From: Nanobdellota archaeon | GTDB lineage: Archaea > Nanobdellota > Nanobdellia > Pacearchaeales > GW2011-AR1 | DNA: 6,220 bases | Reading direction: 5' to 3' | Assembly: GCA_018816205.1 (NCBI GenBank) | Contig: JAHIWJ010000004.1 | Coordinates: 1-6,220, forward strand | Part shown: piece after piece, positions 1-6,000 of the stretch | How the letters are laid out: every line of letters begins with the position of its first letter | Position numbering within the stretch: position 1 is the first letter of the stretch | The notes under the pieces: generated by a model | The model's input: the letters and a program-made list of their open reading frames with translations, nothing else | What the model was told of the DNA's origin: nothing | Database searches by the model: none | Program-made: the position numbers and the translations under genes

Positions 1-63
1 TATCGCACAATTCAGAAAAGGAGTTGTCAGAGAACCTGCAGAGTTATTGGAAGAGTCAGCCAT
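1..63 (-). CDS. Possible start of a further minus-strand gene, cut by the window edge
   Basis: An ATG at 63-61 opens a reading frame of 21 codons that runs off the left edge; it begins MADSSNNSAG and continues with Ser/Thr-rich sequence. It starts 15 bases after the stop of the small secreted peptide gene and lies in the same frame, which could mean a next operon gene or a broken continuation of the same gene. I see no convincing ribosome binding site in front of it. C-rich codon use (GAC, TCC, AAC) agrees with the other minus-strand genes. Too little is visible to name a product, and the opposite strand is also open here, so this is only a candidate. Confidence 0.22.
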   Translation of the reverse strand, partial: MADSSNNSAGSLTTPFLNCAI

Positions 64-136
64 TCAGGCACGATGTGCTCAATTATTTAATTCCGTGACT
101 ATAATTGTATCAATTGGCGGACCGTAGGCTGACTCT
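52..136. repeat. 10-base inverted repeat enclosing two small hairpins
   Basis: AGAGTCAGCC at 52-61 is matched exactly by its reverse complement GGCTGACTCT at 127-136. Between them lie two further perfect hairpins: GCAC/GTGC with a 3-base loop at 68-78 and AATTG/CAATT with a 3-base loop at 103-115. Folded together this would be a three-way-junction-like RNA of about 85 bases. It overlaps the end of the small minus-strand ORF and the stop region after it. No tRNA T-loop or known riboswitch core is visible. It may be chance; function unknown. Confidence 0.3.
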
Positions 137-204
137 GCCTTGACTAGGGAAGCAATTAGGAAAACGGTAAGCAAAGATAAAATTAGGAGATTAGTTTTTT
201 TCAT
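79..204 (-). CDS. Small predicted secreted peptide (41 residues), overlapping the end of the upstream gene
   Basis: The product begins MKKTNLLILSLLTVFLIASL and continues VKAESAYGPP, ending in TELNN. It looks like a textbook signal peptide: a basic start, a hydrophobic stretch at about residues 4-21, and a likely cut after VKA (residues 22-24), which would leave a mature peptide of about 17 residues. The start at 204 is chosen because AAAGAGG (220-214) lies 9 bases upstream; an ATG at 213 would add three residues but abuts that site with no spacer. The start lies inside the charged tail of the 698-residue gene, overlapping its stop in another frame, which indicates translational coupling. The stop is TGA at 81-79. 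It may be a genuine mini-protein or the front of a gene broken by mutation or assembly error, since open frame resumes after two TGA codons. I do not recognise the peptide. Confidence 0.5.
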   Translation of the reverse strand: MKKTNLLILSLLTVFLIASLVKAESAYGPPIDTIIVTELNN

Positions 205-2287
205 TTTTTTCATCCTCTTTTTGAGTTTTATCCTCTGCGGTAGCGGTCTCTTGTTTTATATCTGTCTTTTTTTCTGCTGACTCTTTTTTGATTTCTTGTT
301 TCTTCTTCTCGATTTTTGATTTGGCGTTGGGTTTTTCTTTCGGTGTTTGTGATTTTTCTTGAGGCTGTTCTTCATTTTTTCCCTGGGGGGTTTCTTCTTT
401 CTTCTTGGGTTTTTCTTCTCGAGGTTGTTCGTTTTTTTCTTCGGTTTTTGGCTGTTCTTCTATGACCTCTGGCTTTTCCTCTTCTTTTTTTGATTGCTCT
501 TTGGCTTCTTCTTGGATTTTTATAGCTTCTGTACTGTGGAGCTTGTCAGTCAGTTTTTGCATTTCTTGTTTTAGTTCTTCTTTGTTTTGGAGTGCTCTGT
601 GTGACAGCTGCTGACCGTAGGAGGATTTTATTCTAATGTACAGGTTGATTGCGTCTTCTAGTTTGTTTTCTTTGAGAAGTTTCTTTAGGTTTGTTATCAT
701 GACGTAGAGGTTAAGGAGCCTTAGTCTTTCTTGATTTTTGTAGTGCTTAACCATAAGAAGTGCGACAATCATTGATGCGACTATTATCAGGAGAATTAAG
801 AGGTTTGTTTTAATGAAGCCCCAGACAGCGAATCTGTTGCCGACAAAGAATGTGTCTGAGGCAATGTTTGTGTCTTGGTTGCTTGTTGCTCTGGCGAAGA
901 AGATGTATTCGCCGGACGGGACGTTTTCAGGCACAGTTAAGTTTTTTTCAAGGGAGATTTGTTTTTGTGCGAGCTCGAAATCTTCTGTTTTTGAATCTAA
1001 GATGTTTCCTACGAAGTCTGTCAGCAAATAGTATAGTGTTACTGTTTTAGTGTCTAGCTCTGCCAGGTTTTCTACTGTGACGTTTGCTTTGACCATTTTT
1101 CCTGGGCGGACTTGTTTGAAGCTCTTGAGGACGGCTACGTTAACATCAATGTCAGTGATTGCAGCCCGAACAGTTACAGATATCATTATATCTTTTTCTT
1201 CTCCACCTCCTAAAACGGTTATTTTTCCGTAATGGATGTCTACGGGTGTTTCGTTTGATGAATCAAGCATTATGTTTACGGTTTTTGATTCGCCCGCAGA
1301 GATGTTGAAGCCGGTTTCGCTTATTGTTTTGCTTAGGGAATCGAGGCCGGCGAGGGATGTTAGGAATTCCAGCTCTTTGGTTCCGGTGTTTGTGATTTTT
1401 ATCGTCAATGTTATTGAAGAGCCTTGTTTCAGCTCGATGCTGAAAGACTCTGGTGAGATTGTGAAACCCTTGGTTTCTTTGCCCCCGGTGGTCGGGGCTG
1501 CCGGAGCGTAACCTGCGCCGTATCTTGGTTCTCTTTGTGTGGTGGTTGTTTCTCCTCCGCCGCTTTCTGGTGGAGCGGGTGTTGTTGCGACTGTGAAGTT
1601 TTGGACTTCTGTTTCATTGTAGTTTCCTGCGAGGTCATATGCTCCGAATTTCCAGTTGATTGTTCCGCCGGAGGAAGTGATAATCGCACGGTATTGCGAT
1701 TTGTTTTGTGTTCCAGTCATTGTTTCTGCAGAGTATGATGCGAAGCCGCTCCCTTGGTCAATCATGAAAACAAAGTTGCTCAGGCCGAAGTTGTCTGTCC
1801 AGTCTACTGAGAAGTTTACGTATACGTTTTGATAAATTGTCGTGCCTGCGTGGGTGATTGTGGGGTTGGACCATTGTGGCGGCTGCGTGTCTTCGGACAC
1901 GAAGATTTCCACGATGTTGCTTTCTGTTGATACGAATCCGTCGTACGCGGAGAATGTTACATTAATTGAGCCGTTGAAGTTGTATTCTGGGTAGAAAGAG
2001 ACTAAATTGTTTGAGCCTATTATGGCTGTGACATTGTGTGCGCCAGTGTAGTTGACCGAGTAGATGAGTGTTTCGTTGTCTATGAAATAATCGTCTAGGT
2101 TGAAAGCGTTTGTTTTGTTCAGGTTAATTGTAAGGTATTGATCAGGGATGTTTTGCACTAAAACAGGCGGGACGTTATCGTAATGGGCTTCTAATTGTGT
2201 CGGAACAGTTTCTGCTTTTAGTTGGGTTAAGAACGAGAATAGGGCTATCACTACTACCAGTAGGAGAATCTTTCCTCTTTTTTCCAT
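191..2287 (-). CDS. Large surface protein: signal peptide, cadherin-like and Ig-like beta domains, one membrane helix, cytoplasmic helical module and Lys/Glu-rich tail
   Basis: 698 residues. Residues 1-25 are a signal peptide (basic start, hydrophobic stretch 7-20, likely cut after LKA). About 38-130 is a cadherin-like beta domain (NGS.NVTFSAYDG, residues 105-117); 132-233 is an Ig-like domain starting DTQPP; 234-273 is a Thr/Pro/Gly linker; 274-373 and 375-484 are two beta domains in the style of archaeal COG1470-like surface proteins (ITNTG, then VRPGKMVKANVTVENL and VPSGEYIFFA). The membrane helix is at about 494-514, followed by a cytosolic helical module (525-585) also found in the 1033-residue protein, then a disordered Lys/Glu/Gln/Pro tail (590-698). 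I count 14 N-X-S/T sequons, all before the membrane helix, and no cysteine. It has a leaderless TATA promoter and reads divergently from the 196-residue gene. A structural or adhesive envelope role is inferred; no catalytic motif is visible. The gene call is firm, the function is not. Confidence 0.93.
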   Translation of the reverse strand: MEKRGKILLLVVVIALFSFLTQLKAETVPTQLEAHYDNVPPVLVQNIPDQYLTINLNKTNAFNLDDYFIDNETLIYSVNYTGAHNVTAIIGSNNLVSFYPEYNFNGSINVTFSAYDGFVSTESNIVEIFVSEDTQPPQWSNPTITHAGTTIYQNVYVNFSVDWTDNFGLSNFVFMIDQGSGFASYSAETMTGTQNKSQYRAIITSSGGTINWKFGAYDLAGNYNETEVQNFTVATTPAPPESGGGETTTTQREPRYGAGYAPAAPTTGGKETKGFTISPESFSIELKQGSSITLTIKITNTGTKELEFLTSLAGLDSLSKTISETGFNISAGESKTVNIMLDSSNETPVDIHYGKITVLGGGEEKDIMISVTVRAAITDIDVNVAVLKSFKQVRPGKMVKANVTVENLAELDTKTVTLYYLLTDFVGNILDSKTEDFELAQKQISLEKNLTVPENVPSGEYIFFARATSNQDTNIASDTFFVGNRFAVWGFIKTNLLILLIIVASMIVALLMVKHYKNQERLRLLNLYVMITNLKKLLKENKLEDAINLYIRIKSSYGQQLSHRALQNKEELKQEMQKLTDKLHSTEAIKIQEEAKEQSKKEEEKPEVIEEQPKTEEKNEQPREEKPKKKEETPQGKNEEQPQEKSQTPKEKPNAKSKIEKKKQEIKKESAEKKTDIKQETATAEDKTQKEDEKNEKN
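214..220 (-). promoter_or_regulatory. Ribosome binding site of the small secreted peptide gene
   Basis: On the minus strand AAAGAGG stands 9 bases before the ATG at 204-202 and directly against the ATG at 213-211. The spacing decides for the inner start. It lies within the coding sequence for the last residues of the upstream 698-residue protein, as expected for coupled translation in an operon. Confidence 0.5.
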
Positions 2288-2309
2288 GGGAAAGTTAATG
2301 GAAGAAGGG

Positions 2310-2317
2310 TTAAATAG
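2310..2317 (-). promoter_or_regulatory. TATA box of the 698-residue protein gene (leaderless)
   Basis: On the minus strand the sequence reads CAAAAACTATTTAAC. The CTATTTAA core is centred about 26 bases before the A of the start codon at 2287, so the predicted transcription start falls on the ATG itself. The A-rich stretch just upstream fits a TFB recognition element. No Shine-Dalgarno sequence precedes this start, which agrees with a leaderless transcript. Confidence 0.6.
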
Positions 2318-2337
2318 TTTTTGAAGACCGTAAACTC

Positions 2338-2343
2338 TTTATT
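2338..2343 (+). promoter_or_regulatory. Weak TATA-like box of the 196-residue protein gene
   Basis: TTTATT is centred about 25 bases before the ATG at 2365, the distance expected for a leaderless archaeal transcript. No Shine-Dalgarno sequence lies before that start. The match to the TATA consensus is weaker than that of the opposite-facing box, and other AT-rich candidates (2346-2353, 2353-2360) lie nearer the start. The two divergent promoters share a 77-base gap. Confidence 0.38.
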
Positions 2344-2364
2344 CTCTATTATCTTTAATTTTTG

Positions 2365-2955
2365 ATGGAAAAGGAGTTTATTCCGCTGAAGCAGAAGCTT
2401 GAAGAGTTGAGCGATGATGATGCGAGGGTTGCTTATCTTGAGAATTATCTGAAGGAGCATAGCGGGATTCCGCTGGGGCTTTTGGCGGCGATTTATGAGT
2501 GGCTTGGTGAGCTGCACAATCGGCAGGAGAGGCTTCGTGGGTCTTATTTTGAGAAGGCGGCCTCGACTTGGGAGATGATTGCGGTGCTGGAAGCGAGCGA
2601 TGAAGGTATTGGAAGAAGGTTCAGGAGAGATGCGTTTAGGGAGGCGGTTAGGATTTACAGACTTGCGAACGAGGCCTATAAGAAAGCGAATATGTATGAA
2701 AGTGCGCAGGTTGTCGATAAGAAGATTTCTCTTGTTAAAGATGAGTTGAGGAAGTACGGCGGGCCGGGGAAGGCAGCTGGTTTATTTTTAGTGGTAATTA
2801 TTTTTATAGCATCTTTTGTTATGCTGAGCGGGCCGCCAACAATGGGCTTTGTGGTTTATCCGCCTATGGAGGAAAATGGGACAACGCTTACCGGAATAGG
2901 GCTTGTTGTCTTGGGAATCATCGGAGCGATTTTTGTGCTGTGGAAGTGGCGATAG
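2365..2955 (+). CDS. Membrane-anchored protein with cytosolic TPR-like helical domain and C-terminal two-helix membrane hairpin
   Basis: 196 residues from the ATG at 2365. A TTG directly before it at 2362 is a possible start, and an in-frame TAA at 2356-2358 rules out any longer form. Residues 1-131 are helical and charged, with TPR-like spacing of Ala, Leu and Tyr (AIYEWLGELHNRQE at 42-55, AFREAVRIYRLANEAYKKAN at 90-109). Membrane helices lie at about 137-154 and 176-194, joined by a short loop with GFVVYPP (161-167) and a sequon NGT (171-173). The loop is therefore predicted outside and both ends inside. There is no signal peptide and no cysteine. It reads in the same direction as the 1033-residue gene, 72 bases upstream of it. 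G-rich codon use (GAG, GGG, GCG) differs from the opposite-strand gene. The family was not recognised; a scaffold or partner role for the neighbouring surface proteins is inference. Confidence 0.88.
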   Translation: MEKEFIPLKQKLEELSDDDARVAYLENYLKEHSGIPLGLLAAIYEWLGELHNRQERLRGSYFEKAASTWEMIAVLEASDEGIGRRFRRDAFREAVRIYRLANEAYKKANMYESAQVVDKKISLVKDELRKYGGPGKAAGLFLVVIIFIASFVMLSGPPTMGFVVYPPMEENGTTLTGIGLVVLGIIGAIFVLWKWR

Positions 2956-2978
2956 GTTTCTTACTTAGTAACGAAGAG

Positions 2979-2987
2979 TTTTTAAAA
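2979..2987 (+). promoter_or_regulatory. TATA box of the 1033-residue protein gene
   Basis: TTTTTAAAA lies in the 72-base gap after the 196-residue gene. A start of transcription about 26 bases downstream of its centre falls near 3009, giving a leader of about 19 bases that just contains the ribosome binding site at 3019-3023. The gene can thus be transcribed on its own even if some read-through comes from upstream. Confidence 0.5.
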
Positions 2988-3018
2988 CGGATTTTGCTAT
3001 TAAGGTAGTTAATAGAAA

Positions 3019-3023
3019 AGAGG
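3019..3023 (+). promoter_or_regulatory. Ribosome binding site of the 1033-residue protein gene
   Basis: AGAGG lies four bases before the ATG at 3028. An in-frame TAG at 3013-3015 excludes an earlier start. This is the only one of the three main genes with a visible Shine-Dalgarno sequence, matching its predicted short leader. Confidence 0.5.
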
Positions 3024-3027
3024 TTCA

Positions 3028-6000
3028 ATGTTAGATAGGACTTTAATTGGAAAGGCAAGCAGCATAGCGGTAGTCTTATTATTATTTTTAGTGCTTTTGG
3101 CTTTTGTGGTTGCTGGGGATGAGGTCGCTGGCGGGGAAAGTGCGCCTGTTCAGGAAAATGTGGCTTCAACGCCGCCTGCTGAGCTAGTCGGGGAGCCGGC
3201 TGTTGAGGTGAGCGACGATTCTAGTGAGGGTTTTTATGTTCCTGTTGAGGAAGTAATTGAAGTTTCGGATGTAGGCGATGAAGCAGTTGAAACTGAGAAC
3301 GTTTATGTTGATTTGGATGAGGTTTTGAGTGACGAAGGAGTTGAGGAAGTCGCGGAAGTAACAGATGAAAATGTTTATGTAGATATCGAAGAGGTTTCTG
3401 CTGGTGGCTCCTCTGGCGAGGAGATTTCGGTTGTTAAAGTGGCTTCGGGAAATGAAGAGAAAACTTTGTTGAAGAGTTTTGATGGGGGGAAGAAGGTTTT
3501 ACAGGCAGAGGTGGGTGAGAGTGACGAAGAAATTTTTTGGGACATCGAGAGACAAGAGGAAGTTGTTAGAAATGATGAAAGTTTAGTAAAAGAAGTGGTG
3601 GTGTCGAGCGAGGAGCATTTTAATGAGGAGTTGATTTATTACTCTGATTTGGATGTCGAGGTTGATAAAAGTCAAATAAGTGTGAAGTGGAGGAATGAAG
3701 ACAAGGAAATTAATTTTGAGACGTACGATGAGAATGGCAATGGGTTGGTGGATCGGATTTCTTGGGTGATTCCGCATTTGTCTGTTCAGGAGTTTGAGAT
3801 AGTCATCGATTTGACTTGGACCGAGGATGCAAACTCTTCTGAGATTTTGATTAATACTATTTCTGCGCCTGGAGCGATCAGTGCTTCGCTGGTAGCTTTT
3901 GATTTTGAGTTGACTTATTACAATCTAAGTTTGGTTTTGTGCAATTTGACGATTGTGAACAATGCTACCGAGACAGTTGTTGATTCAAGAGATGGTTCGG
4001 ACGAGCAGAATTATTACTTGAGTTTGAGCAACGGAGGCTATTCTTGGAATTTCGAGTGTTTTGATGTTTCTAATGGGACCATTAGAACGAACGTTTATGG
4101 GAATTTTATGATTAATGCGAATTACACTCCAGTTGTGAAACTGACGGCAAATCCTGAGAGCCTTGTGAGAGGGAACATTGTTTCTTTCGGGGTCAATGTG
4201 AGTGCGCCACCGACTAGCGAGGTCAACTTCATAAAATACCGGCTTAATTATGGGGACGGTAATTATGATACTGAGACTTACGCAGCGCAGACCTCTATTG
4301 TTATGAATTTGGTACACAACTATACCAGCTCGGGAAGTTTCGTGGCTAATTTGACCGGCACTGTGCAATATGTAGGTGATGACTCTGGCACGGTTTATTC
4401 AATCAGCGTTTACAAGACGATTGTTGTTAACGAGCCGCCTTCAACAGCAGACACGGAAGGGCCGAAAATTCATTTGATGGAACCAGAAAACGGAAAGGGT
4501 TTTGAGCTGACTAGCAGGGATCAGAAAATTGAGTTCTCCTACAATGTTACGGACAATGTTAAGACTGCTAATTGCACTTTTGAGATGTTTTATTATAATA
4601 ACAGCGTGTTTGGAGAGGAAATTATTACAGAGTTTAAGAGCGATATTACCAACGGCTCGGTTGTTTCTTATGAGTATAAGGATTTTGATGAGGGTGATTA
4701 TTCATGGGATGTTGAATGTTGGGACAACTCATCGAATAAAGGAAGCGTTGCGGATAGAGACTTTTATATTGAGTATGCCAATGAAGGCGACAGCCCTGGT
4801 TCGAGCGGTACAAACAGCGAGGTTAAGAGCGCCGAGGAAGTGAATGAGATCAATGATGTTCAAGAGGTCATTGATGCGATTAACGAGTTTTTTGTGAAGG
4901 AGGAGAACTTTGGGCCTGACCAGACAGATACTATTAGGGACTTGGAGATTGATGAAACTTTGAAGTTTTACAAGAAGAAGTTGTTGCAGATGAAGTTGGA
5001 TTTGCAGCATAATCTTGACTATATGGAAGATGAAGCGAAGAGGGCTGAGAGAAAGAATGAGATACTTTCTGAGATTGAGCAGATGAAGAAAGAGATACCC
5101 CTTACGTTTGAAATTACAGATACTCACGAATATTTCAAGAATAGTCTTGAGCTGGATTTTGAGGATGTTATAAGGGCTTATGCTGAGGCGAAAGGGCTTG
5201 TTGTGGATGCGCGAGTGATTCGAGATATGGCTGCGCAAAATGAACTGCTGCAAAATAAATTAGCGGTTTCGACGCGAATCAAAGAGGTAAGCGCCGAGTA
5301 TTATGACGGGCACAGCGCGGAATTTGTTGTTGTCGCGAAGGACATTGACTTTAAGAGCAAGGGTTTTGATAGCCTTCTCGAAGTGGTGCCGAGCGATGTT
5401 GCCAGTTCTGACGATGTTTCGTTTGTCGTTCCGTTTACGGTTTTGAGGGAAGATAGTCCTATCTTCCAGATTAAGCTTGAGGATTTGGGCGAGAGGGAGA
5501 CGCTTGTTTACACAGTCAGGAAGGCCCTCGACTTGGCAGATATTGAGAAGACAACTACGCTTGCGTTTAAGGAGGAGGTTCCTGAAAGCACTATTGGCGG
5601 GGTGACGGGTTTTGTTTCCTTTGTTGGAGGGATTGGCGGGGGAGGGGTTTGGTTTTATGTAAGCTGGATTTTGGCAATTGCTTTGCTGTTGTTTTTGGGA
5701 ATTTATTCTTATAAAAAAGTTCAAATTGGCAGGTTGAAGAAACATAAGGATGTGAGGACTTTGTTTGCCATCACTTCTGAAACTGAGAAATTGTTGAAGC
5801 GCAAGGAGATTGAGAGAGCGAGGGAGAAGTATAATGAAGCGAAGATTATTTATCCGAAGATTCCGGAGCATGGGAAGAGGTATGTTTATCAGAAACTTCA
5901 GAAGCTCTATCTTGCTATTGACAAGAAAGATATTGTTTCTATGGTTAAGGAGTTTATGGCTGCTTCGAAAGAGGGGCGGAAAAACGATGCGTTAATGCTT

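Noticed and set aside
64..81. Selenocysteine or other recoding of the two TGA codons
   Set aside because: TGA is used as an ordinary stop by the 1033-residue gene, archaeal SECIS elements normally lie in untranslated regions, and the small hairpin after the TGA is too short.
2..127. Open plus-strand frame ending in TAG at 125-127, which could be the end of a converging gene
   Set aside because: It reads as a plausible protein end, but it lacks the G/T-rich codon use of the other plus-strand genes and overlaps the small signal-peptide gene, which has a ribosome binding site. It remains possible only if the small gene is not real.
52..136. tRNA-like fold
   Set aside because: The outer stem and two inner hairpins suggest a cloverleaf, but there is no T-loop consensus, no proper D arm and no anticodon arm.
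405..1738. Several long open frames on the plus strand opposite the 698-residue gene
   Set aside because: They are antisense shadows: their products are Ser/Cys/Phe-rich low-complexity sequence, with no start signals, while the minus frame shows clear domains.
2362..2364. TTG as the start of the 196-residue protein
   Set aside because: It directly precedes an ATG, adds a single residue, and has no ribosome binding site that favours it.
2961..2971. TTACT-T-AGTAA palindrome just upstream of the TATA box of the 1033-residue gene
   Set aside because: It is in a reasonable place for an operator, but five-base arms in AT-rich DNA are common and no second copy was found.
5626..5709. Gly-rich stretch plus membrane helix plus basic residues, as in C-terminal sorting signals (GlyGly-CTERM, PGF-CTERM)
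   Set aside because: About 140 residues follow the membrane helix, so it is not at the C-terminus, and the PGF motif is absent.
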